From: Actinomycetota bacterium
Lineage (GTDB): Bacteria; Actinomycetota; Actinomycetes; S36-B12; UBA5976
NCBI GenBank assembly: GCA_947486505.1
Contig: CANKTT010000020.1
Span: 1-16,617, forward strand
DNA: 16,617 nucleotides
Reading direction: 5' to 3'
The notes beneath the pieces are model-generated. The model was not told the origin of the DNA, made no database searches, and saw only the letters and a program-made list of their open reading frames with translations. How positions within the stretch are numbered: position 1 is the first letter of the stretch; each line of letters begins with the position of its first letter. Of this stretch, positions 1-8,184 are shown piece by piece. The position numbers and the translations under genes were made by a program.

Positions 1-21
1 TATAAGCGAAAACCCTTTCTT

Positions 22-26
22 GGAGG
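22..26 (+). promoter_or_regulatory. dnaK ribosome binding site
   Basis: GGAGG ends 5 nt before the ATG at 32. It decides the dnaK start over an in-frame TTG at 20, which would place the Shine-Dalgarno inside the coding region. Confidence 0.85.
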
Positions 27-31
27 AAAAA

Positions 32-1855
32 ATGGCTAAAGCCGTAGGTATCGACCTGGGAACCACTAACTCGGTGGTCTCAGTACTTGAAGGTGGAGAA
101 CCCACCGTCATTGCAAACGCAGAAGGCGCCCGCACTACACCGAGTGTTGTCGCATTCGCGAAGAACGGTGAAGTCCTGGTTGGCGAAGTTGCCAAGCGCC
201 AGGCTGTCACCAACGTAGACCGCACGATCCGTTCCGTTAAGCGTCACATGGGTGACACATCTTGGAACGTCGATATCGACGGCAAGAAGTACAACGCTCA
301 AGAAATCTCTGCTCGCATTTTGCAAAAGCTAAAGCGTGATGCCGAGGCTTACCTTGGCGACACCGTAACCGACGCAGTAATCACTGTTCCGGCTTACTTC
401 AACGATGCGCAACGTCAAGCAACAAAAGATGCTGGCCAAATTGCGGGACTGAATGTACTCCGGATTGTTAACGAGCCAACTGCAGCAGCACTTGCATACG
501 GTTTGGATAAGGGCGACAAAGATCAAACAATTTTGGTATTCGACCTTGGTGGTGGAACGTTCGACGTTTCACTTCTTGAAATCGGTGAAGGCATCGTAGA
601 AGTTAAAGCCACAAGTGGCGATAACAACCTTGGTGGAGACGATTGGGATCAGCGCGTAGTTGATCACTTGGTCACCCAGTTCAAGAATTCAAACGGTGTT
701 GATTTGTCAGCAGACAAGGTTGCATTGCAGCGTCTGCGCGAAGCAGCCGAAAAGGCGAAGATTGAACTTTCTTCTTCCCAGTCAGCAGCTATCAACCTGC
801 CTTACATCACAGCATCTGATGCTGGACCACTTCACCTTGACGAAACTCTGACTCGTGCAGATTTCCAAAAGATGACAGCAGATTTAATTGATCGCACTAA
901 GACACCTTTTAACCAGGTCATCAAAGACGCTGGTGTGAAAGTTAGCGACATCGATCACGTAGTTCTAGTAGGTGGCTCAACTCGTATGCCGGCCGTAACC
1001 GATTTGGTTAAGGAACTAACTGGCGGACGCGAACCAAATAAGGGCGTTAACCCTGACGAAGTAGTTGCTGTTGGCGCTGCACTTCAGGCTGGCGTACTTA
1101 AGGGTGAAGTGAAGGATGTTCTTCTTCTTGATGTGACACCACTATCGCTTGGTATCGAAACCAAGGGTGGTCTCATGACCAAGATGATCGAACGTAACAC
1201 CACCATCCCAACAAAGCGCTCGGAAATCTTCACAACTGCTGAAGACAATCAGCCATCTGTTTTGATCCAGGTATTCCAGGGCGAACGTGAAATGGCGGCT
1301 TACAACAAGAAGCTTGGAACTTTCGAGCTAACTGGTTTGCCACCTGCGCCACGTAACGTGCCACAGATTGAAGTCGCATTCGACATCGATGCCAACGGTA
1401 TCGTTCACGTTTCAGCTAAGGATCTAGGAACTGGAAAAGAACAGTCCATGACTATCACTGGCGGAGGAGCTCTTTCTAAGGAGGAGATCGATCGCATGAT
1501 GGCCGATGCTGAATCACACGCTGAAGAAGATCGCCAGCGTCGCGAAGAAGCCGAAGTTCGCAACCAAGCGGAATCATTGGTCTTCCAGACCGAGAAGTTC
1601 CTCGAGGAAAGCGGCGACAAGGTTCCAGCAGATGCCAAGGCAAACGTTGATGAACCACTGGCTGAACTTAAGGCTGCAATTGCCGGAGACAACATCGAAG
1701 CCATCAAGGCTGCGGTGGAAAAGGTTGCAACTGCATCCCAGGCTTTGGGTGCTGCGTTATACGCAAACACTCAAGCTGAGGGTGAGCAGGCTTCTGCTGA
1801 AGGTGATGACGACGTAGTCGATGCCGAAATCGTAGATGAGAACGAAAAGGTATGA
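32..1855 (+). CDS. dnaK: Chaperone protein DnaK (Hsp70)
   Basis: ATP-driven cytosolic Hsp70 chaperone that binds exposed hydrophobic segments of unfolded proteins, working with DnaJ and GrpE encoded just downstream. The product is 607 residues, normal for the family. The nucleotide-binding domain (about 1-360) shows the phosphate-1 motif DLGTTNS at 8-14, the phosphate-2 motif FDLGGGTFD at about 170-178 and [10 protein letters not shown] at about 311-320. The interdomain linker DVLLLDVTP is at about 362-370, followed by the beta substrate-binding domain, helical lid and an acidic tail ([14 protein letters not shown]). An in-frame TTG lies at 20, but the ATG at 32 is preferred: GGAGG (22-26) sits 5 nt before it and it gives the canonical N-terminus [12 protein letters not shown]. 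Its stop overlaps the grpE start (ATGA). The promoter and expected HspR operator lie left of the window. Confidence 0.98.
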   Translation: MAKAVGIDLGTTNSVVSVLEGGEPTVIANAEGARTTPSVVAFAKNGEVLVGEVAKRQAVTNVDRTIRSVKRHMGDTSWNVDIDGKKYNAQEISARILQKLKRDAEAYLGDTVTDAVITVPAYFNDAQRQATKDAGQIAGLNVLRIVNEPTAAALAYGLDKGDKDQTILVFDLGGGTFDVSLLEIGEGIVEVKATSGDNNLGGDDWDQRVVDHLVTQFKNSNGVDLSADKVALQRLREAAEKAKIELSSSQSAAINLPYITASDAGPLHLDETLTRADFQKMTADLIDRTKTPFNQVIKDAGVKVSDIDHVVLVGGSTRMPAVTDLVKELTGGREPNKGVNPDEVVAVGAALQAGVLKGEVKDVLLLDVTPLSLGIETKGGLMTKMIERNTTIPTKRSEIFTTAEDNQPSVLIQVFQGEREMAAYNKKLGTFELTGLPPAPRNVPQIEVAFDIDANGIVHVSAKDLGTGKEQSMTITGGGALSKEEIDRMMADAESHAEEDRQRREEAEVRNQAESLVFQTEKFLEESGDKVPADAKANVDEPLAELKAAIAGDNIEAIKAAVEKVATASQALGAALYANTQAEGEQASAEGDDDVVDAEIVDENEKV

Positions 1856-2418
1856 GTGACAACGACCTAGGCGCAGACCAGGCCGAGGGCGTAAAGATCA
1901 CAGATAAGCGCAAGCTTGATCCAGAAACTGGAGCTCCTCGCACATCTTCGGATGAGCAGGAGACTCCAGTTTTGGAGCAGGAAGTTGCAAGTGATCCAGT
2001 CGCGGAACTTACCGCCGATCTGCAACGTCTCCAGGCTGAGTTTGCTAACTATCGCAAGCGCGTAGAACGTGATCGCGAAACTACTCGTGACCTGGTTGTT
2101 TCAAACACCCTTGCTGAATTGCTGCCAGTCATCGATGACATTGGTCGCGCTCGCACACATGGAGAACTCGAAGGTGCCTTCAAGAGTGTTGGTGAAGCTT
2201 TAGAGTCCACCGTTACTCGATTAGGCCTTAAGCCTTTCGGTGAACCAGGTGATGAATTCGATCCGACTAAGCATGAAGCGATTTCACATGAATACAGCGC
2301 CGATGTAACAACATCAACTTGTATGAATGTGTTCCAGCCAGGTTATGAATTCAACGGTCGCATCATTCGCGCCGCAATCGTGAGTGTTGCAGATCCAGAA
2401 ACCGTAAACGCTGAATAA
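1852..2418 (+). CDS. grpE: Nucleotide exchange factor GrpE
   Basis: Dimeric cochaperone that releases ADP from DnaK and so resets its substrate cycle. The product is 188 residues. A charged, probably disordered N-terminus (1-48) precedes a long helix starting around [19 protein letters not shown] (52-70) that forms the GrpE dimer stalk. The C-terminal beta domain carries the family signature around [14 protein letters not shown] (167-180), and the [10 protein letters not shown] segment (135-144) is also typical. The ATG overlaps the dnaK stop by 4 nt (ATGA), so translation is probably coupled. A 45-nt gap follows before dnaJ, which has its own strong Shine-Dalgarno. Confidence 0.97.
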   Translation: MSDNDLGADQAEGVKITDKRKLDPETGAPRTSSDEQETPVLEQEVASDPVAELTADLQRLQAEFANYRKRVERDRETTRDLVVSNTLAELLPVIDDIGRARTHGELEGAFKSVGEALESTVTRLGLKPFGEPGDEFDPTKHEAISHEYSADVTTSTCMNVFQPGYEFNGRIIRAAIVSVADPETVNAE

Positions 2419-2451
2419 CTAGTTTCAAGTTACTAGAAGCCAGAGCATCAG

Positions 2452-2458
2452 AAAGGAG
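2452..2458 (+). promoter_or_regulatory. dnaJ ribosome binding site
   Basis: AAAGGAG ends 5 nt before the ATG at 2464. It lies in the only real gap of the operon. The same gap holds a weak inverted repeat (CTAGT, 8-nt loop, ACTAG) just after the grpE stop, too short to call a terminator. Confidence 0.8.
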
Positions 2459-2463
2459 ACGCC

Positions 2464-3429
2464 ATGAGTGCAAAAGATTTGTATGAAAAGGATTACTACA
2501 AGATCCTTGGCGTCGCTAAAGATGCTGATGCTGCGACAATTAAGAAGGCTTACCGAAAACTAGCCAAAGATCTTCATCCAGATGCAAATGCTGGTGACAA
2601 AAAGATCGAAGAAAAGTTCAAGGCAGTTAGCGAAGCGTACGACGTAGTTTCTGATCCGAAGCGTCGCGCCGAGTATGACGAAGCTCAACGTTATGGCGCA
2701 TCTGGTCCGATGGGTGGCGCACGACGTGGCCCTGGTGGTCCCGGTGGATTCCAAGGTGGCAGGGGCCAAAACGTCGAAGATTTATTCGGCGGCGGCGATC
2801 TTTCTGACATTTTCGGTGGCCTATTCGGCGGCGGTCGCCAGCGTGGACCGCGTAAAGGTGCTGACTTAGAAACTTCAGTAACGATTAGTTTCGAAGATTC
2901 GATTCATGGCGTGACCATGCCACTGCGACTAAGCACTGGAAACATCTCGGCTCGAATTCCAGCAGGCGTGAAAAACGATCAACGAATTCGCCTTAAAGGT
3001 AAAGGTCAGGCTGGCGAACAAAACGCTCCAGCCGGCGATCTATTCATCAACGTTGCAGTTTCTCCTCACCCAGTGTTTGGCCGGGATGGCGATAACTTAA
3101 CCGTCACAGTTCCAATTCGTTTCGATGAAGCAGTTAATGGCGCAGACATTAAAGTTCCAGTGCTTGATGGACCTGCCGTAACAATTCGAATCCCAGCCGG
3201 CACAAAGACTGGTGCGAAGTTTCGTGCCCGTGGCAAAGGCGTAGTTCGTCCAGAAAAATCTGGTGACTTAATTGTTTCAGTAGACATCGCTGTGCCTAAG
3301 GATTTAACACCTGCGGCCCAAAAAGCTTTAGATGAATTTGTATCAGCAACTCAAGACTTTGATCCCCGTGAAGAGTTGATGCGTAAGAGCGGCAACTTAA
3401 CGGATGCGCGAAAGGGATCTGATGATTGA
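2464..3429 (+). CDS. dnaJ: DnaJ cochaperone lacking the zinc-finger domain
   Basis: J-domain cochaperone that delivers substrates to DnaK and stimulates its ATPase. The product is 321 residues, shorter than the usual 370-400 for DnaJ1. The J domain (about 9-75) has the HPD motif at 38-40. A Gly/Phe/Arg-rich linker follows (about 78-130, with repeated FGGG/FGGL). The C-terminal substrate-binding domains begin at about 133 (GADLETSVTISFEDSIHG), and IPAGV (165-169), GDLFINVAVSPHPVFGRDGDNL and IPAGTKTGAKFRARGKG are all recognisable. The four CxxCxGxG repeats expected between about 153 and 163 are absent: the chain passes directly from MPLRLST to GNISARIPAGV, and the protein has no cysteine. The position in the dnaK operon supports dnaJ1 identity, with a class II-like architecture reached by loss of the finger (inference). 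Confidence 0.95.
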   Translation: MSAKDLYEKDYYKILGVAKDADAATIKKAYRKLAKDLHPDANAGDKKIEEKFKAVSEAYDVVSDPKRRAEYDEAQRYGASGPMGGARRGPGGPGGFQGGRGQNVEDLFGGGDLSDIFGGLFGGGRQRGPRKGADLETSVTISFEDSIHGVTMPLRLSTGNISARIPAGVKNDQRIRLKGKGQAGEQNAPAGDLFINVAVSPHPVFGRDGDNLTVTVPIRFDEAVNGADIKVPVLDGPAVTIRIPAGTKTGAKFRARGKGVVRPEKSGDLIVSVDIAVPKDLTPAAQKALDEFVSATQDFDPREELMRKSGNLTDARKGSDD

Positions 3430-3763
3430 TTTCGAGCACGATGATGAAGTTCCGGTTTATGTGATTTCAGTTGCAGCCCAGATCGCTGGACTGCATCCTC
3501 AAACACTTCGCCAGTATGACCGACTTGGTTTAGTTTCTCCAGGACGTTCAGTTGGTCGTAATCGGCTGTATTCGTTAAAGGACATTCAGCGACTTCGCGA
3601 AGTAACAAAACTTTCCAATGAAGGCGTGACCCTTTCAGGAATCATGCGGATTCTGATCTTGGAAGAACAATTAGAAAAAGCGTTGAAAGAAAATATCCGT
3701 CTCCGTGAAGCTATTGGACCATCGACTGCAGTTGTGGTTTGGCGACCAAACCGTCGCGCGTAA
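3422..3763 (+). CDS. hspR: Heat-shock repressor HspR (MerR family)
   Basis: MerR-type repressor that in actinobacteria binds HAIR inverted repeats upstream of the dnaK operon and uses DnaK as co-repressor. The product is 113 residues. The winged helix-turn-helix is clear: YVISVAAQIAGLHPQTLRQYDRLGLVSP (13-40), a wing through GRNRLYS (45-51), and DIQRLREVTKLSNEGVTLSGIMRIL (54-78), followed by a short coiled helix (80-97). The ATG at 3422 is chosen over an upstream in-frame ATG at 3404 because AAGGGA (3412-3417) lies 4 nt before it. The gene overlaps the dnaJ 3' end by 8 nt, so translation is probably coupled and the gene autoregulated with the operon. No HAIR palindrome was found inside the window. 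Confidence 0.95.
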   Translation: MIDFEHDDEVPVYVISVAAQIAGLHPQTLRQYDRLGLVSPGRSVGRNRLYSLKDIQRLREVTKLSNEGVTLSGIMRILILEEQLEKALKENIRLREAIGPSTAVVVWRPNRRA

Positions 3764-3765
3764 TT

Positions 3766-4515
3766 ATGACTGCATTAATCACTGGCGCAAGTGCTGGCAT
3801 TGGCGAATCGTATGCAAAACAACTTGCTGCTGCTGGAAGTAACTTGGTACTAGTTGCTCGCGACCTCACCCGCCTCGAAAATCTAGCAGCCGAATTGAGA
3901 TCCGCGCATGGTGTTGAAGTTGAAGTTCTGCAAGCGGATCTTTCAGATCGTGCACAGTTAGATAAAGTCTGTGTCCGAGCCGCTAGCGAAGACATCGATT
4001 TAGTTGTTAACAATGCGGGTTTTGGAATCAAACAACCATTTGTGGGCGGCACTATCGAAGCTGAACAAAATTTATTAGATGTTTTGGTAACTGCTGTAAT
4101 GCGAATCACTCATGCCGCATTGCCAGGCATGATCGTGCGCGATCGCGGTGGGGTAATCAACGTCAGTTCAATTGCAGGCTGGATGTCCAGTGGGACTTAC
4201 AGTTCGGCAAAAGCTTGGGTAACTAGTTTTAGTGAAGCGCTAGCAACACTCCACAGAAAATCAAACGTGCATGTGATGGCACTTTGCCCAGGCTTCACTC
4301 GCACTGAATTTCATTCCCGCGCAAACATGGAAATTGAAACTATTCCTAATTGGATGTGGCTCGATGTTGATGTTGTGGTTTCAAAGTCTCTAAAGGATTT
4401 TAAGAACGGCAAAGCAATTAGTGTTCCAGGAATGCAATACAAGTTTTTCAGTTTTATTGCGCAATACCTACCGCGACCAATTGTGCGCAGACTTTCAGTT
4501 GCTTCGCGTCGTTAA
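3766..4515 (+). CDS. Short-chain dehydrogenase/reductase (SDR family)
   Basis: NAD(P)-dependent oxidoreductase of the classical SDR type; the substrate cannot be read from the sequence. The product is 249 residues. It has the Rossmann glycine motif TGASAGIG (6-13), NNAG (82-85), the catalytic serine region NVSSIAG (132-138) and the catalytic pair Y145 and K149 in YSSAK. The C-terminal part (about 224-249, FFSFIAQYLPRPIVRRL) is hydrophobic and basic, so weak membrane association is possible. The ATG at 3766 starts 2 nt after the hspR stop. There is no good Shine-Dalgarno, so it is probably read on the heat-shock transcript by coupling; in-frame codons upstream lie inside hspR. The 3' end overlaps the convergent gene by 3 nt. 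Confidence 0.9.
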   Translation: MTALITGASAGIGESYAKQLAAAGSNLVLVARDLTRLENLAAELRSAHGVEVEVLQADLSDRAQLDKVCVRAASEDIDLVVNNAGFGIKQPFVGGTIEAEQNLLDVLVTAVMRITHAALPGMIVRDRGGVINVSSIAGWMSSGTYSSAKAWVTSFSEALATLHRKSNVHVMALCPGFTRTEFHSRANMEIETIPNWMWLDVDVVVSKSLKDFKNGKAISVPGMQYKFFSFIAQYLPRPIVRRLSVASRR

Positions 4516-4940
4516 AGCGCAGACAAAACTTCCTGTGGTGAGTCGGTAGTAACTTTCCAGCCACGTAACCGTGACTGCAATGATGCTTCTTTTGCAGATT
4601 CATTTGCCTCATCAGTGATCACAACTATCACCGGCGCATCTGGCCAATCCCCGTAGTCGCCACCGATGGTTGGCATGACTGGATCAATCAAGACGTAACC
4701 AACAGCGGGCCGACGAAGTGATCGGCGACTGAAACCAATGGCTGGTGCATGAACGCTGGACTCACCATGAAAAACCAGAACTAAAGGTTCGGCGGTACTG
4801 GCAAGTTGCGAAGCGACATGAGTTACCCAACGAACTGATTCAGATGGTGGTGCGATTACTAGTGGAGTAGCCGAAAGCGACACCTGTGTTGCGACTGAAT
4901 TTATGCTGTCAGTTTCAGGAAGGAAAGCGATGGTGGCCAC
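4512..4940 (-). CDS. Small alpha/beta-hydrolase-like hypothetical protein
   Basis: Not firmly recognised. With the GTG at 4940 the product is 142 residues; an in-frame TTG at 4982 would add 14. The pattern resembles a shortened alpha/beta-hydrolase fold: a strand (LVIAPP, 27-32), a helix (SVRWVTHVASQLAS), a strand entering the usual nucleophile elbow (PLVLVFHGESS, 52-62), a strand and loop VGYVLIDPVMP (80-90) and WPDAPVIVVITD (99-110). The elbow lacks a clean GxSxG, so catalysis is doubtful. It stands alone on the minus strand: it converges on the SDR with overlapping stops and is divergent from the SMR gene. No clear Shine-Dalgarno precedes either start. Function unknown; the fold assignment is an inference from pattern only. 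Confidence 0.7.
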   Translation of the reverse strand: MATIAFLPETDSINSVATQVSLSATPLVIAPPSESVRWVTHVASQLASTAEPLVLVFHGESSVHAPAIGFSRRSLRRPAVGYVLIDPVMPTIGGDYGDWPDAPVIVVITDEANESAKEASLQSRLRGWKVTTDSPQEVLSAL

Positions 4941-4985
4941 TAGATAACTGTGCCATGACGAAAACGAAAAGTGTAATGCCAAGGC

Positions 4986-5008
4986 GAGCCCGGGATTTGA
5001 ACCAACGA
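4986..5008 (-). other. tRNA 3'-end-like fragment (T-arm remnant)
   Basis: Read on the minus strand this contains GGTTCAAATCCCGGGCTC, which looks like the T-loop (TTCAAAT) and 3' half of a tRNA, followed by a T-rich stretch (4961-4975). The T-stem pairs poorly: only the two bases next to the loop form G-C pairs, plus one wobble. No matching 5' half exists, since the SMR coding region begins 21 nt away. It is therefore not a functional tRNA. It may be a remnant or an old attachment site, or a chance match overlapping the SMR promoter. Confidence 0.35.
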
Positions 5009-5013
5009 ACTAC

Positions 5014-5022
5014 TGTGATACT
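5014..5022 (+). promoter_or_regulatory. Probable extended -10 of the SMR gene
   Basis: TGTGATACT fits an extended -10 (TGn followed by GATACT). It ends 6 nt before the ATG at 5029 and there is no Shine-Dalgarno, so the transcript is likely leaderless. No good -35 is seen at the usual distance. Confidence 0.5.
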
Positions 5023-5028
5023 TAAGTC

Positions 5029-5352
5029 ATGGCTTGGCTTTATCTATTGCTCGCAATCATGTTCGAACTAATCGGCACGACTGCTTTGAAGTTCTCCGAT
5101 GGTTTCACCAAGCTTTATTGGACCCTTGGGATGGCTGTTAGTTACGGCTTAGCTTTCTACCTTTTGGCAATCGTGGTTAAGACAATTCCACTTGGAATTG
5201 CATACGCAGTCTGGGCCGGCCTTGGAACTCTGGGCGCATTCTTCATCTCTATCTATATCTTTAAGACTGAGGCCAGCAATCTTGCTTGGTTTGGCGTGGT
5301 TTTGGTTATTACTGGCGTAGTTCTACTTAACGCTGGCAGTAATAGCCACTAA
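5029..5352 (+). CDS. Small multidrug resistance (SMR) family transporter
   Basis: Four-helix inner-membrane antiporter of the EmrE/SMR family that exchanges protons for cationic compounds. The product is 107 residues, typical size. Four hydrophobic segments lie at about 2-21, 31-51, 56-77 and 84-103. The essential acidic residue is present in helix 1 (E13 in FELIGTTALKFSDGF), and Y59 and W62 in AYAVWAGLG match the conserved Tyr/Trp of helix 3. KFSDGF closely parallels the EmrE loop and suggests the quaternary-ammonium (Qac) subtype over the guanidinium subtype, but this split is uncertain. The gene is probably leaderless. Its stop codon overlaps that of the convergent Lon-domain gene. Confidence 0.93.
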   Translation: MAWLYLLLAIMFELIGTTALKFSDGFTKLYWTLGMAVSYGLAFYLLAIVVKTIPLGIAYAVWAGLGTLGAFFISIYIFKTEASNLAWFGVVLVITGVVLLNAGSNSH

Positions 5353-5990
5353 AGACTAGGTTCTTCCCATTCTCCTTGGCGCTCCATGATGGAGCGAAGA
5401 GTTTGATCAGCGGTTGTAACAATTTCATTAGTGCGAGCGATTAATTCCTGCGCAGATTCAGAACTTAGTAAGTCCACTTGATCCAGTTCACCAATCGGAA
5501 GAATTCCTGCTAGCTGCCAACAAGCATCCATTGGATCATCACTGAGCTCAACGGCTGCGCCAAATTGCAAGTTTGTAAACTCACTAGCGAATGCGAGAAG
5601 TTGACGAACTCTAACTTCAAGTTGATTCTTAGCTTCCAAAAGAGAATGGTCCCAAATCAAATCCGGAATGAATTCAATAACCGCTACCGGGTATGGATCA
5701 TCAGGCAGCCAAGTTATTACTTTGAATCTTTGGGTGCCCACAGACTCGAGTCCGTAAAACTCTTCGGTAGTGCCGATGTTTACAACAGAAGCGATTGTGC
5801 CAATCCGCATTCGTTGATCTCCGCCGCCAACCTCAGTCCCGCGCTCGATCAGCACGACTCCAAACTCTGGATTCTCGGACCCCATCAAATCCCCAAGCAG
5901 CTTTAGATAGCGAGGTTCAAAGATGCGAAGCGGAAGTGGCATCGCTGGCAGAAGTACGGACCCAAGCGGGAACATTGGCATTACCGTCAT
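5349..5990 (-). CDS. Lon N-terminal (substrate-binding) domain protein, COG2802-like
   Basis: Stand-alone relative of the N-terminal substrate-recognition domain of Lon protease, without the ATPase and peptidase parts; the cellular role of this family is poorly defined. The product is 213 residues. The hallmark MFPLGSVLLPAMPLPLRIFEPRY is at 6-28, followed by FGVVLIERGTEVGGGD (43-58) and IGTIASV (63-69), then the GLESVGTQRFKV strand. The C-terminal half (about 115-213) is mostly helical and ends in a polar tail. The ATG at 5990 has GGTGGG close upstream; a second in-frame ATG three codons in (5981) is possible. The gene is transcribed divergently from groEL across a 225-nt gap. Confidence 0.9.
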   Translation of the reverse strand: MTVMPMFPLGSVLLPAMPLPLRIFEPRYLKLLGDLMGSENPEFGVVLIERGTEVGGGDQRMRIGTIASVVNIGTTEEFYGLESVGTQRFKVITWLPDDPYPVAVIEFIPDLIWDHSLLEAKNQLEVRVRQLLAFASEFTNLQFGAAVELSDDPMDACWQLAGILPIGELDQVDLLSSESAQELIARTNEIVTTADQTLRSIMERQGEWEEPSL

Positions 5991-6099
5991 TGCCCACCAG
6001 ATCCAATCTTTGCTCCGATTAAGCGTATCTAGGGGACAAAAAATCGGCCTCTTTTGATCCTAAGAAAAGCCCTAGTTTTCGGGGTCTGAGAGCGCTCGA

Positions 6100-6126
6100 T
6101 TTGCACTCTAGGGGGGAGAGTGCCAA
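6100..6126 (+). promoter_or_regulatory. CIRCE-like operator 1 (HrcA site)
   Basis: TTTGCACTC, 9 nt, GAGTGCCAA. It differs from the CIRCE consensus (TTAGCACTC-N9-GAGTGCTAA) at two positions and keeps the exact 9-nt spacer. It overlaps TTGCAC (6101-6106), which could serve as the groEL -35 box. Confidence 0.75.
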
Positions 6127-6135
6127 CAATAGTAT
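6101..6135 (+). promoter_or_regulatory. Candidate groEL promoter between the CIRCE sites
   Basis: TTGCAC (6101-6106) is a plausible -35. Candidate -10 boxes are AACAAT (6125-6130, 18-nt spacer) or TAGTAT (6130-6135, 23-nt spacer). The exact boxes are uncertain, but both options lie within or between the two operators. Confidence 0.45.
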
Positions 6136-6161
6136 TAGCACTCGGAACCCCCGAGTGATAA
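6135..6161 (+). promoter_or_regulatory. CIRCE operator 2 (HrcA site)
   Basis: TTAGCACTC, 9 nt, GAGTGATAA. The left arm is a perfect consensus and the right arm has one change. It begins at the last base of a candidate -10 (TAGTAT, 6130-6135) and lies in the groEL 5' leader, so HrcA bound here would block transcription initiation. Confidence 0.92.
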
Positions 6162-7838
<1,677 letters not shown>

Positions 7839-7850
7839 ATCCATATCAAT

Positions 7851-7895
7851 AAGAACTGCATGGGAATGGCTCCGAGATTTCTCGGGGTCGTTCTT
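7851..7895 (+). terminator. Terminator hairpin after groEL
   Basis: A nested inverted repeat lies 12 nt past the groEL stop. Outer arms AAGAAC (7851-7856) and GTTCTT (7890-7895) enclose an inner 9-bp stem GGCTCCGAG/CTCGGGGTC (two wobbles) with an ATTT loop (7868-7889). The U-tract is weak. It lies between convergent genes and could serve both. Confidence 0.65.
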
Positions 7896-7920
7896 AGTTG
7901 CCAAGAATTACGTGAAGTAG

Positions 7921-8109
7921 TTATTTGCCGTGACGGGCGTTTGATTGCTTGTCATCATCCGAAAAGTCTTTTGCAGTTGAGATAGCGCTATCTAGTTCAG
8001 CTAAAACTTTTTCATAAAGCGCCAACATGTCATCCATACTTGGGATATTGGCTAAATTTGGGCGCGGCGAATCGGCATCTGGCAGATCGATATTGTTCAT
8101 AGCCCACAT
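7921..8109 (-). CDS. Small acidic hypothetical protein
   Basis: Unrecognised small protein of 62 residues from the ATG at 8109, or 59 from the ATG at 8100 (MNNIDLPDADS), which has GGGG about 9 nt upstream and may be the true start. The N-terminal third is Pro- and Asp-rich. The middle (SMDDMLALYEKVLAELDSAISTA) should form one amphipathic helix, and the tail (KQSNARHGK) is basic. There is no signal peptide or membrane segment. Support for a real gene: a promoter-like pair upstream on the same strand, coding without interruption in an otherwise tightly packed genome, and placement between two terminator-like hairpins. It follows the XPB gene in the same direction but is separated from it by the 8143-8167 hairpin, so it is probably an independent unit. 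Function unknown. Confidence 0.6.
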   Translation of the reverse strand: MWAMNNIDLPDADSPRPNLANIPSMDDMLALYEKVLAELDSAISTAKDFSDDDKQSNARHGK

Positions 8110-8123
8110 CCCCGTGAGCCTTA

Positions 8124-8152
8124 ATCGTACAAATCGGACATCTTCCCTGCAA
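8124..8152 (-). promoter_or_regulatory. Candidate promoter of the small acidic gene
   Basis: On the minus strand, TTGCAG (8152-8147) and TACGAT (8129-8124) are separated by exactly 17 nt. The start would then be 8-17 nt before the two candidate ATGs. The -35 lies inside one arm of the hairpin at 8143-8167. Confidence 0.45.
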
Positions 8153-8167
8153 CTTGCTTGCAGGGAA
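8143..8167 (-). terminator. Perfect 10-bp hairpin after the XPB gene
   Basis: TTCCCTGCAA (8143-8152) and TTGCAGGGAA (8158-8167) pair perfectly around a 5-nt loop, 17 nt past the XPB stop on the minus strand. There is no T-run after it in either direction, so it is a terminator of the U-tract-poor type or an RNA 3'-end stabiliser. Confidence 0.6.
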
Positions 8168-8184
8168 ACCCCCCTTATGCAGGG

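Noticed and set aside
20..31. Upstream TTG start for dnaK adding four residues
   Set aside because: It would place the GGAGG Shine-Dalgarno inside the coding region; the ATG at 32 gives the canonical N-terminus.
1405..1770. Open frame of 121 codons on the minus strand within dnaK
   Set aside because: Low-complexity Ser/Ala-rich product antisense to a strongly conserved gene; a codon-bias shadow. The same applies to long antisense frames in groEL (6407-7690), the XPB pair (10750-11613) and the MFS gene (15806-16156).
2419..2463. Terminator or attenuator between grpE and dnaJ
   Set aside because: The inverted repeat has only 5-bp arms with an 8-nt loop and no T-run, too weak to call beyond a note.
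4985..5060. A complete tRNA gene on the minus strand
   Set aside because: Only the T-arm-like 3' portion is present; the T-stem does not pair and there is no D-arm, anticodon arm or acceptor 5' strand.
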